In this document: piece by piece, positions 1 through 5,700 of the stretch
How positions within the stretch are numbered: the first letter of the stretch is position 1
Layout of the letters: each line of letters opens with the position of its first letter
Origin: an uncultured Pirellulaceae bacterium
GTDB taxonomy: Bacteria; Planctomycetota; Planctomycetia; Pirellulales; Pirellulaceae
Direction of reading: 5' to 3'
Assembly (NCBI GenBank): GCA_947259675.1
Contig: CAMYNE010000243.1
Span: forward strand, 1-5,700
Length of the DNA: 5,700 bases
Position numbers and translations under genes: made by a program
The notes under the pieces: generated by a model
What the model was told of the DNA's origin: nothing
What the model saw: only the letters and a program-made list of their open reading frames with translations
Database searches by the model: none

Positions 1-786
1 CGACTAATGCGTCTTGAACGCAAAGAAATGCTTGAAGTTGAAGGTGGAACTGCTTCCTGGTGCATGAGGATTCTTCGTCACGAAGCCGGTCACGCAATTG
101 ATACGGCTTACCGACTGAATCGTCGCAAGAAATATCGCCAGATTTTTGGCCGTTACTCGAATCCTTATCCCGAATACTATCGACCCAAGCCCAACAGCCG
201 AAATTATGTTCTGCACCTCGAACCCTGGTATGCACAGAGCCATCCATCGGAAGATTTTGCCGAAACGTTTGCCGTCTGGTTGAAACCCCGCAGTCGTTGG
301 AGAATCGAATACAAGGGTTGGAAAGCGATTAAAAAAATTGAATTTATCGATGAACTCATGAAAGAGATTTCCGACCAACCCGCGAAACTAAAATCGCGAG
401 CCAAGATAGACCCAACCAACCGAATCAAAAAAACACTACAGCAACATTATGACGAGAGACACGAACGATACGGCGTCAAAAGTCCGTCGTTACTTGATCG
501 TGATCTCAAAAAACTCTTTTCCCAAACCCCCAAGAGTCGCTCAAGTAAAACAGCAGCCTCTTTTCTGCAAAGAAATCGCGCGGAATTAAGCCGTTCTGTG
601 GCTCTATGGACGGGCGAATATCGATACAATATCAATCAAGTTCTACGCGAAATGATTGATCGTTGTCGCGCGTTGGAGCTGCGTGTAGCTCGCTCTGAGG
701 CGGAAACCAAACAAAGCACAGTTGTAATGCTAACCGTCCACACGATGAACTACCTGCACGGAGGTCACTACCGGGTAGCACTATGA
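1..786 (+). CDS. Putative zinc-binding metallopeptidase, 5'-truncated by the window edge
   Basis: Probable soluble zinc-dependent peptidase of unknown substrate; no membrane segment is visible in the part present. Residues are numbered from the Met at position 7. An HEAGH zinc/catalytic motif lies at residues 25-29 (H25 and H29 as ligands, E26 as general base). The downstream HPSEDFAETFAVW block at 79-91 has acidic residues (E82, D83, E86) suited to the third ligand. This arrangement resembles the 'putative zinc-binding metallopeptidase' families of planctomycetes and proteobacteria. The rest, to residue 259, is basic and mostly helical. The frame is open to the first base, reading R-L before that Met. 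From memory, relatives have several dozen more residues before HEAGH, so the Met at 7 is probably internal and the true start lies upstream. The stop overlaps the next start as ATGA, implying translational coupling to the ATP-grasp gene. The fold is inferred and the substrate unknown. Confidence 0.82.
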   Translation, partial: RLMRLERKEMLEVEGGTASWCMRILRHEAGHAIDTAYRLNRRKKYRQIFGRYSNPYPEYYRPKPNSRNYVLHLEPWYAQSHPSEDFAETFAVWLKPRSRWRIEYKGWKAIKKIEFIDELMKEISDQPAKLKSRAKIDPTNRIKKTLQQHYDERHERYGVKSPSLLDRDLKKLFSQTPKSRSSKTAASFLQRNRAELSRSVALWTGEYRYNINQVLREMIDRCRALELRVARSEAETKQSTVVMLTVHTMNYLHGGHYRVAL

Positions 787-1811
787 AAAAACTGCGTGCA
801 CTAGTGCTAATGCACGAGTCGCTCGTTCCACCAGAGACCATGGAGGGTTACTCTGAGGAAGAAATACTGGAATGGAAGACCGAGTTCGACGTTGTTACCA
901 CTTTAAAGGCGATCGGACACGAAATTCTGCCCTTGGGTGTTTGTGATGACTTGGGGGACATCCGCCGAGCCATCCGGGATTTCAAGCCACATATCACATT
1001 CAATCTTCTCGAAGAGTTTCACGGCGTCGGCGTCTACGACCATCACGTTGTGAGCTATCTCGAACTAATGCGACAACACTACACGGGTTGCAACCCGCGC
1101 GGACTGTTACTGTCGCATGACAAGCCACTTGCCAAGAAAATCCTGTCTTACCACCGAATCCGAACGCCCGGTTTTTTTGTCGTTAAAAAAGGAAAAAAAC
1201 CTCGCAAAGCGGCTGGATTCGAATTCCCCTTACTGGTGAAGTCCGTTTCCGAGGACGCTTCAATGGGAATTACGGACTCATCCATCGTCTACGACGACCA
1301 ATCGCTGTTTGACCGGATCCAGTTTGTTCATGCTGAAACCGAAACCGACGCGCTGATCGAAACGTACATCGATGGACGGGAACTGTACGTCGGCGTGCTG
1401 GGCAATCGCCGACTCAAGACCCTTCCGATCTGGGAGATGGCGTTCCGAAACGCGCCGCCTGGTATGCATCAGATCGCCACAGCGCGTGTGAAATGGGACG
1501 TTGAGTATCAGAAGAAGCTGGGGATTGAAACGCTGGAAGCCAAAGACCTGGACCGTGCCGTCGAACAAAAAATTCTCTCGGTTTGCAAGCGGGTTTACCG
1601 GGCACTCAGTCTCAGTGGTTACGCCCGGCTCGACCTTCGTCTCAACAGCGAAGGTGATGTTCACGTTCTCGAAGCAAACCCGAATCCAAACTTGTCGTTC
1701 GGGGAGGACTTTGCAGAGTCGGCCGAGAAAGTTGGCATTCAATACGACGAACTTCTTCAGAAAATCCTCACACTCGGATTGAACTACCAGGCCGAGTGGC
1801 GACTCGTTTAG
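783..1811 (+). CDS. ATP-grasp ligase related to D-alanine-D-alanine ligase (substrate unknown)
   Basis: A 342-residue cytosolic ATP-grasp enzyme. The family activates a carboxylate as an acyl phosphate and joins it to an amine. The N-terminal pre-ATP-grasp domain (about 1-110) includes a NLLEEFHGVGVYD block at 74-86 in place of the HGxxGEDG loop of Ddl. The ATP-binding part starts near 115. It has FPLLVKSVSEDASMGI at 148-163 (K153 as likely nucleotide lysine, then a flexible loop), then ETYIDGRELYVGVLG at 193-207. The C-terminal metal site is ARLDLRL...VLEANPNPNL, with D284, E298 and N300 as expected Mg ligands. The Ddl signature after the metal Asn (TxPGxT) is replaced by PNPNL, so a housekeeping Ddl role is unlikely. 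The start overlaps the upstream stop by four bases. A GGAGG at 760-764 is 18 bases from the ATG, too far for ordinary initiation, so reinitiation from the peptidase gene is likely. The acceptor and donor are unknown. Confidence 0.88.
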   Translation: MKKLRALVLMHESLVPPETMEGYSEEEILEWKTEFDVVTTLKAIGHEILPLGVCDDLGDIRRAIRDFKPHITFNLLEEFHGVGVYDHHVVSYLELMRQHYTGCNPRGLLLSHDKPLAKKILSYHRIRTPGFFVVKKGKKPRKAAGFEFPLLVKSVSEDASMGITDSSIVYDDQSLFDRIQFVHAETETDALIETYIDGRELYVGVLGNRRLKTLPIWEMAFRNAPPGMHQIATARVKWDVEYQKKLGIETLEAKDLDRAVEQKILSVCKRVYRALSLSGYARLDLRLNSEGDVHVLEANPNPNLSFGEDFAESAEKVGIQYDELLQKILTLGLNYQAEWRLV

Positions 1812-1819
1812 TCGCAATG

Positions 1820-1911
1820 CCGTTCAGTGAGAAACGAAAGAACGGTCATGTCATCCTTGATCGAGTGCCTTCATTTTTTGAGTTAAGTGAAATGGTACCG
1901 AGTGACCGTTC
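1820..1911. repeat. Mutually complementary inverted repeats (possible RNA structure or operator)
   Basis: Three arms share one core: CCGTTC at 1820-1825, GAACGGTCA at 1840-1848 and TGACCGTTC at 1903-1911. The middle arm pairs with the first over 6 bp (14-base loop) or with the third over 9 bp with no mismatch (54-base loop). The two pairings exclude each other. A T6 run lies between arms two and three, not directly after a hairpin, so this is not a standard terminator. Its role is unknown and chance similarity is possible. Confidence 0.35.
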
Positions 1912-1926
1912 CCAGTTGTTGGTTGC

Positions 1927-1955
1927 TTGAAAAATAGTCGGCGTTACGACACAAT
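1927..1955 (+). promoter_or_regulatory. Candidate sigma70-type promoter for the DUF1559 gene
   Basis: TTGAAA at 1927-1932 (5 of 6 matches to the -35 consensus) is separated by 17 bases from CACAAT at 1950-1955 (4 of 6 to the -10 consensus). It would give a start near 1962 and a leader of about 50 bases. Spacing is ideal, but the -10 is weak and planctomycete promoters are poorly conserved. Confidence 0.25.
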
Positions 1956-2011
1956 CATGTCGACAATCTTCATCGAGAAATTCTTCCACCGGAATAGGGA
2001 AACTTAACATC

Positions 2012-3604
2012 ATGAACCGAATTCTATCGCGATCGATCGCTGTGCTGCTTGTTGCGTCAAGCATCTTTGCAGTCCAAACTCAATTGCTTCATGGCCAGCA
2101 GAGTCAGTTCATTCCGTCATCTGCTTTCGCGGCTTTTGACTGCAAACCCAAAGAGGCATTTTCTCAGCCAAGTATGGAGATCATGCCTCGCGAGTTGATC
2201 AAGGTATTTGGAGAACAGGAACTGGGAGTCGACCTGCTCGAAATCACTCGAGCCACCTTCCTGGTTGGCGAAATCAAGGATGAGGAGATGAACGAGCCAC
2301 CGGAGTTTGGCGCTATTGTTCGCTTCGCAACACCACAAACTCTTGGAAAGAAAATAACCGACGACTTTGAAAAAACAACGATCGATGGAAGAACGGCGTA
2401 CGAAGAAGATGAAGTCTCGATCTTGCTGTATGATGAGAAGACAATTTTGTTCGGCTCGAACGAGTTTCTTGGAAAAATGCTCTCGGCAGAAGGAGCTTCG
2501 AGCCCACTAATTGCGATGATGAGCGAAGCGAAGTCGTCAGATCACATCAATGTCTATGTTGTTATGGAGCCAATTCGCGCGATCCTCAAACAAAACCTGC
2601 CGGATCGCCGCGAAGTTCCTCCTCCATTCCGAAATTTTCTGAAGATTCCTGATTTGGTGGAATCGATAACCTTTCGCAATGACGTTTCCACCAACTCAGT
2701 TTCCGAATACATAATCCGAGCGGTCGATGAGAAATCGGTCGAAGAAATTCAACAATTGATCGCACACGGGTTTGATCTTGGCAAGAACGCGGCCCTCTCA
2801 GCCATCACGACCCAAATGGAAGTTCCCGAAGCCTATCAGGAAGCAACGTTGGCTTATGCCGAGCGTTTGTCAATATATCTCGAATCCGTGATCCAGCCGG
2901 AAATCAACGGCAGGGATTTGGTTTTTGACACCAATCAGGGCTATGGCGTTAGCAGCACGGCAACGATTGGCGTATTGATCGGCATGCTCTTGCCCGCAGT
3001 TCAACAGGTTCGTGAAGCTGCAAGACGAACTTCGTCGATGAATATCTTGCGTCAGTTGGCTCTTGCCTCTCTCAATTACCAATCGGCTCTTAGGCACTTA
3101 CCGATGAACGCGAATTATGACGAAAATGGCAAACCGTTGCTTAGCTGGCGAGTTCTCTTGCTGCCATACCTGGAACAACAAGCTCTTTACGAACAATTCA
3201 ATTTGGACGAGCCCTGGGATAGCCCAAACAACATCAAACTACTTGACCAAATGCCAGCCATTTATCAAAACCCGAACCTGCCGCCTTCAGATAGTAAAAC
3301 GGTGTATCTGGCCCTCACTGGTGAGGGTACCGTTTTCCCAGGTAATGAGAAAACAACGTTTGCGCAGATTCAAGACGGACCGTCAAATACCGCGATGTTT
3401 GTTGAAGCCAACGAATCTCACGCCGTTGAATGGACAAAGCCGCAGGACCTGGATTTTGACCCGAACGACCCAATGCAGGGGTTGGGCACTCTCCGCCCGG
3501 CAGGTTTCGTTTGTGCGTTTTGCGATGGTTCGGTTAGACTTATTTCGCGAGGGACGGATCCTGAAGTGTGGAAGTCGATCGTTTTGATAAAGGATGGACA
3601 ATAG
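2012..3604 (+). CDS. Exported DUF1559-domain protein with a long N-terminal extension
   Basis: A 530-residue planctomycete-type envelope protein of unknown function. Residues 1-30 form a signal peptide (basic MNRILSR, then a hydrophobic stretch to about 20, with cleavage probably between 20 and 31). Residues 32-310 form a mixed alpha/beta region that I cannot assign. Residues 318-339 (TIGVLIGMLLPAVQQVREAA) match the C-terminal half of the pilin-like helix that starts ordinary DUF1559 proteins. The usual DUF1559 blocks follow: N-x-LRQLALASLNYQ at 344-357, LSWRVLLLPYLEQQALYEQFN at 377-397, EPWDSPNN at 400-407, and CAFCDGSVRLIS at 501-512. The usual prepilin leader and FTLIELLVVIAI cleavage region are absent, so export must use the N-terminal signal and not prepilin peptidase. 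The ATG at 2012 is preceded by AGGGA at 1996-2000, 11 bases away. The gene has a terminator downstream and faces the M61 gene. Confidence 0.92.
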   Translation: MNRILSRSIAVLLVASSIFAVQTQLLHGQQSQFIPSSAFAAFDCKPKEAFSQPSMEIMPRELIKVFGEQELGVDLLEITRATFLVGEIKDEEMNEPPEFGAIVRFATPQTLGKKITDDFEKTTIDGRTAYEEDEVSILLYDEKTILFGSNEFLGKMLSAEGASSPLIAMMSEAKSSDHINVYVVMEPIRAILKQNLPDRREVPPPFRNFLKIPDLVESITFRNDVSTNSVSEYIIRAVDEKSVEEIQQLIAHGFDLGKNAALSAITTQMEVPEAYQEATLAYAERLSIYLESVIQPEINGRDLVFDTNQGYGVSSTATIGVLIGMLLPAVQQVREAARRTSSMNILRQLALASLNYQSALRHLPMNANYDENGKPLLSWRVLLLPYLEQQALYEQFNLDEPWDSPNNIKLLDQMPAIYQNPNLPPSDSKTVYLALTGEGTVFPGNEKTTFAQIQDGPSNTAMFVEANESHAVEWTKPQDLDFDPNDPMQGLGTLRPAGFVCAFCDGSVRLISRGTDPEVWKSIVLIKDGQ

Positions 3605-3743
3605 ATCGGCAGTGAAGGAGCAAATACCCAATCAGAAAAATCGCGCGATTGGTATCGCGATTCTGGTTGGGTTTAGTTTTGTTTCCATTCGGATTCCTGC
3701 CAGTGTTTCTGTTTGGGTTCTCAATCCCTTTTTTGGGAATTAG
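3594..3743 (+). CDS. Doubtful 49-codon ORF, possible small membrane protein
   Basis: An ATG inside the last codons of the DUF1559 gene (11-base overlap, +1 frame relative to it) opens a frame that ends with TAG at 3741-3743. The predicted peptide has a charged N-terminus (MDNRSAVKEQIPNQKNR) followed by a hydrophobic stretch at about residues 18-43, AIGIAILVGFSFVSIRIPAS and beyond, like a single-pass membrane protein. Against it, AAGG abuts the ATG with no spacing, and the frame contains the strong terminator hairpin at 3627-3671. A frame of this length is also expected by chance fairly often. I recognise no family. Most likely it is not a gene. Confidence 0.2.
   Translation: MDNRSAVKEQIPNQKNRAIGIAILVGFSFVSIRIPASVSVWVLNPFFGN
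3627..3684 (+). terminator. Intrinsic terminator downstream of the DUF1559 gene
   Basis: The arm CCCAATCAG (3627-3635) pairs with CTGGTTGGG (3663-3671), with one G-U. After a three-A bulge, AATCGCG (3639-3645) pairs with CGCGATT (3656-3662), closing a 10-base loop. This gives about 16 bp in total. A T-rich tract (TTTAGTTTTGTTT) follows at 3672-3684. It begins 22 bases after the stop codon at 3604. The G-U pair becomes A-C on the other strand and the opposite flank is less T-rich, so it favours plus-strand transcripts. Weak action on the convergent M61 transcript is possible. Residues 3639-3650 also form a perfect 12-base palindrome, AATCGCGCGATT. Confidence 0.72.
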
Positions 3744-3796
3744 ACTCCGAGCTTAGTGATCCGACTGATGTTAACCGCAAGCCGGTTTCTCATTGA

Positions 3797-5653
3797 CTAC
3801 TTCGGCTTTTCTTCTTTTGCGTCAACTTCGTTGTTGAGTGGTTCTTTCAGGCCGAGCCAGCCGTTGAAGTTTCGTTTTTGCTCGACAGTTTGTTCCTTAG
3901 CGATCTTCAACCGCCAACTTTTTGAGACTTTGGAACCGATCGCAATTTTGAGCGTCATGATCTGGCCGCGACGAGAGATGAGAAGTTCCAATTCGTCCCC
4001 AATTTCATATTGCTTCAATCGTGATTCGATTCCTCGCGTTAAGCGGAATCCGTTGACAGCGAGGATTTCGTCGCCCGTATTGATCCCTGCGTCGGTCGCG
4101 GGAGAATCGGCTTCCACGCGCGAAACGCGATCGGAACCGGAAAATCCAAGCCATCGTGTGCCGGGTTCCGGTTCTTTTGGCGTATCTTTTGTTGCCGAGT
4201 CATCCGTCTTTTCGTCTGCCGTTTCATCATCGTTACCATTTTCGTCTACCGCTTCATCGTCGGTAATTTCGTCATCCGTTTCGGTGGCCGTTGTTTCTTC
4301 GTCGTCTGGAAATTCCAATCCAAACCAGTCTTTGACCGGCTCAAAATCGAGTTCGTCTGTCGAGTCAACTGCACTGGCAAACCAACCACTTGTATCCTTG
4401 CCGACAATGTCATTGACAACCGCTCGAAAATCGGACGACGAATATCCCGTATCCAGGTATTTTTCGTACATCTGTCGCATCACATCATCCAGGCTTCTTT
4501 GACCGCCGGTGAGTTCCCGGATTTTTCCATCGAGCAAAAATCCGACAACTGCACCTTTGGAGTAGTAGCTGACCGTGGTGTTGGTCGAATTTTCGTCTGG
4601 TCGATAAAACTTGATCCACGTGTCGAAGGATGACTCAGTCAAACTCTGCCGCTTTCGACCGATCCTTTTCTTGACGCTTTCGATATCCTTGTTGAGCCTT
4701 TTTAGATACTCATCTTTCGAAATCAACCCGGCACGAATCAACAGCAAGTCTTCGTAATAACTGGTGATCCCCTCAGCCACCCAGAGTCCACGAGTATAGT
4801 TCTCATTTTCGTAATCGTATTTCATAAGGCCTTTTGGGCGCAGCCGCCGAACGTTCCAGGTATGAAAAAACTCATGGCTGGCAAGGCTCAGCCAGTTTTT
4901 GTATCGGTCGTCGTCTCGAAAACTCCAGAGACTGGTCATCATCAGGCAGGTTGCAGCCTTGGTCCCGTCCCAATAGCCCGACTCACCGATGTTCACGAGT
5001 TGGTGTTGAACGCCGCCCGCTGCGAATGGATAAATGTTGATATTTCCGGCGACGATTGGACTATCGACCAACTCGTCAAAGTTCTGGGCGACGTACCGGT
5101 GAGGCTTTTCGCCAGCAGCGTTCAGACTGGTTGCTGAACGGGTCCAATGGCGAGGCATTCTGAGTTCGACCACGTGTGCCTGATCAAGTCGATCCGGCAC
5201 AGTCATAAAAGTTGAGCCACCGTTGAGCATGGCAAACTCGTGTCCCACCCAATTTGTCCTGACCGACATTTCGTTGCAGTACAGTCGATAACGAACTTTG
5301 AATTCTCCGAGTCCTTTGGTTTCGACCGTCCATCGGTTTTTTCGAGTCTTCGCAAACTGTATTTTTTGACCCTCGGAGTTCGTGAACTCCAACGAGTCAA
5401 TATGACGCGCATATTCTCGAACCAGATAAGAACCGGGAGTCCAGACCGCCATCATGAGTTGCGTCTGATCGTCGGTAATCGGCACGGTCATTTCAACCGT
5501 GATGTAATGGTTGCGAACATCTTTAAGATCAATGACATAATTGATCCTGTTCTTGACAGGATTGTCTTGTCCCTGAACCTGCACACCGGCACAAACCGAC
5601 AATGTCATCAAAAATAGCGCAAAAATCTGTCTTCGCCCGTAAAATCTCATCAT
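3797..5653 (-). CDS. Exported M61-family (glycyl aminopeptidase-like) peptidase with PDZ domain
   Basis: A 618-residue secreted or periplasmic zinc peptidase. Residues 1-29 are a signal peptide (MRFYGRR, hydrophobic 10-24, cleavage near VQG-QD). The M61 N-terminal beta domain spans about 36-215, with the conserved WTPGSYLVREYARH at 71-84 and YRLYCNEMSVRTNWV at 122-136. The catalytic domain has SHEFFHTWNVRRLRP at 259-273 (H260, E261, H264) and WVAEGITSYYEDLLL at 291-305 (E294 as third ligand). SYYSKGAVVGFLLDGKIRELTGG at 362-384 probably carries the catalytic Tyr. An Asp/Glu/Thr-rich linker spans 449-497. A PDZ domain spans about 500-575 (WLGF, then AGINTGDEILAVNG), and the tail ends GWLGL. The segment before the zinc site, usually holding GGLEH, seems deleted near residues 230-236, so activity may be altered or lost. 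On the coding strand GAGAG lies 3 bases before the first ATG but 6 before the second, so the Met codon at 5650-5648 may be the real start. Confidence 0.93.
   Translation of the reverse strand: MMRFYGRRQIFALFLMTLSVCAGVQVQGQDNPVKNRINYVIDLKDVRNHYITVEMTVPITDDQTQLMMAVWTPGSYLVREYARHIDSLEFTNSEGQKIQFAKTRKNRWTVETKGLGEFKVRYRLYCNEMSVRTNWVGHEFAMLNGGSTFMTVPDRLDQAHVVELRMPRHWTRSATSLNAAGEKPHRYVAQNFDELVDSPIVAGNINIYPFAAGGVQHQLVNIGESGYWDGTKAATCLMMTSLWSFRDDDRYKNWLSLASHEFFHTWNVRRLRPKGLMKYDYENENYTRGLWVAEGITSYYEDLLLIRAGLISKDEYLKRLNKDIESVKKRIGRKRQSLTESSFDTWIKFYRPDENSTNTTVSYYSKGAVVGFLLDGKIRELTGGQRSLDDVMRQMYEKYLDTGYSSSDFRAVVNDIVGKDTSGWFASAVDSTDELDFEPVKDWFGLEFPDDEETTATETDDEITDDEAVDENGNDDETADEKTDDSATKDTPKEPEPGTRWLGFSGSDRVSRVEADSPATDAGINTGDEILAVNGFRLTRGIESRLKQYEIGDELELLISRRGQIMTLKIAIGSKVSKSWRLKIAKEQTVEQKRNFNGWLGLKEPLNNEVDAKEEKPK
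4163..4309 (-). repeat. Low-complexity acidic linker (Asp/Glu/Thr) inside the M61 peptidase
   Basis: Codes for residues 449-497, built from imperfect units such as TDDEITDDEAVDE, NDDETADEKTDD and ending in a PKEPEPG hinge. On the plus strand it reads as repeated TCGTC/TTCATC-type motifs. It separates the catalytic domain from the PDZ domain and probably acts as a flexible, highly negative spacer, perhaps calcium-sensitive. Degenerate repeats like this may vary in length between strains. Confidence 0.75.
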
Positions 5654-5682
5654 TGTCTCTCAGTAAAGAATTGCAATCCTAT

Positions 5683-5691
5683 ATTCTAGCA
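5683..5691 (-). promoter_or_regulatory. Candidate extended -10 promoter for the M61 gene
   Basis: Read on the minus strand, TGC-TAGAAT covers 5691-5683. TAGAAT matches 5 of 6 of the -10 consensus and is preceded by the TGn extension. A start near 5676 would leave a leader of about 20 bases before the ATG at 5653. The -35 region would lie beyond the window end, so it cannot be checked. Confidence 0.35.
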
Positions 5692-5700
5692 CGCCGATCG

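Larger units (their letters stand above)
1812..2011. other. Intergenic spacer between the ATP-grasp gene and the DUF1559 gene
   Basis: No convincing coding sequence is visible here. The spacer holds three mutually complementary short repeats (1820-1911), a T6 run at 1874-1879, a 5-bp hairpin at 1947-1962, and a weak sigma70-like promoter close to the DUF1559 gene. No strong intrinsic terminator for the upstream gene pair is visible, so read-through into the DUF1559 gene cannot be excluded. Confidence 0.6.

Noticed and set aside
783..1811. Calling the ATP-grasp gene ddl
   Set aside because: It lacks HGxxGEDG and TxPGxT-type substrate motifs, and it sits with a peptidase, not with cell-wall genes. 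Only a Ddl-related ATP-grasp call is justified.
1278..1817. Minus-strand ORF of 179 codons across the ATP-grasp gene
   Set aside because: The plus strand encodes clear ATP-grasp motifs through the same bases. The antisense product shows no recognisable motif.
1947..1962. CGACA-N6-TGTCG inverted repeat as an operator
   Set aside because: Only 5 bp per arm, which is expected by chance. It overlaps the weak candidate -10 but has no other support.
3725..3740. TCCC-T6-GGGA hairpin as terminator of the M61 gene
   Set aside because: Only a 4-bp stem, with no T tract after it on the minus strand.
3773..3787. AACCG/CGGTT hairpin just past the M61 stop codon as its terminator
   Set aside because: The 5-bp stem is too short and no run of T follows it on the minus strand, so it is not supported as an intrinsic terminator.
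3756..4502. Long plus-strand ORF rich in serine, opposite the 3' part of the M61 gene
   Set aside because: It is the antisense shadow of the acidic-linker and PDZ coding sequence. The serine richness mirrors Asp/Glu codons, and there are no domains of its own.
5582..5653. Lipoprotein signal (Cys at residue 21) in the M61 protein
   Set aside because: The residue before Cys is Val (LSVC), which does not fit a lipobox needing Gly, Ala or Ser there. A type I signal peptide fits better.

Overview
The window most likely comes from a planctomycete, probably a Pirellula/Rhodopirellula-type organism. The best evidence is the protein at 2012-3604. It carries a DUF1559 module (pilin-like helix, then a conserved C-terminal core ending in a C-x-x-CDGSVR-type motif), and this family is expanded almost only in Planctomycetes. 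Base composition looks moderate, with no sharp change along the window. I see no phage, transposon, CRISPR, tRNA or rRNA sequence.

Layout. Positions 1-1811 (+) hold a two-gene unit. The first gene is a putative zinc metallopeptidase whose 5' end lies outside the window. It overlaps by four bases (ATGA) an ATP-grasp ligase related to D-Ala-D-Ala ligases but lacking typical Ddl substrate motifs. The tight coupling suggests one function, perhaps making and trimming an unknown peptide-like or amino-acid conjugate. A 200-base spacer (1812-2011) follows, with a set of mutually complementary repeats and a weak candidate promoter. Next comes the exported DUF1559 protein (2012-3604, +), followed by a good intrinsic terminator hairpin (3627-3671). 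A 49-codon ORF (3594-3743) overlaps this hairpin and is doubtful. On the minus strand, convergent with the DUF1559 gene, an exported M61-family peptidase with a C-terminal PDZ domain runs from 5653 to 3797. A possible extended -10 promoter lies at its upstream edge.

The main oddities are in the M61 gene. It keeps the HEFFH...E zinc site and the catalytic-tyrosine region. However, it appears to lack, in frame, about 35-40 residues that normally precede the zinc site and contain the family's GGLEH substrate-binding segment. It also has a long Asp/Glu/Thr-rich linker before the PDZ domain. The metallopeptidase/ATP-grasp pair is the best candidate for an uncharacterised biochemical system. The DUF1559 and M61 genes look like separate single-gene units with envelope or periplasmic roles.
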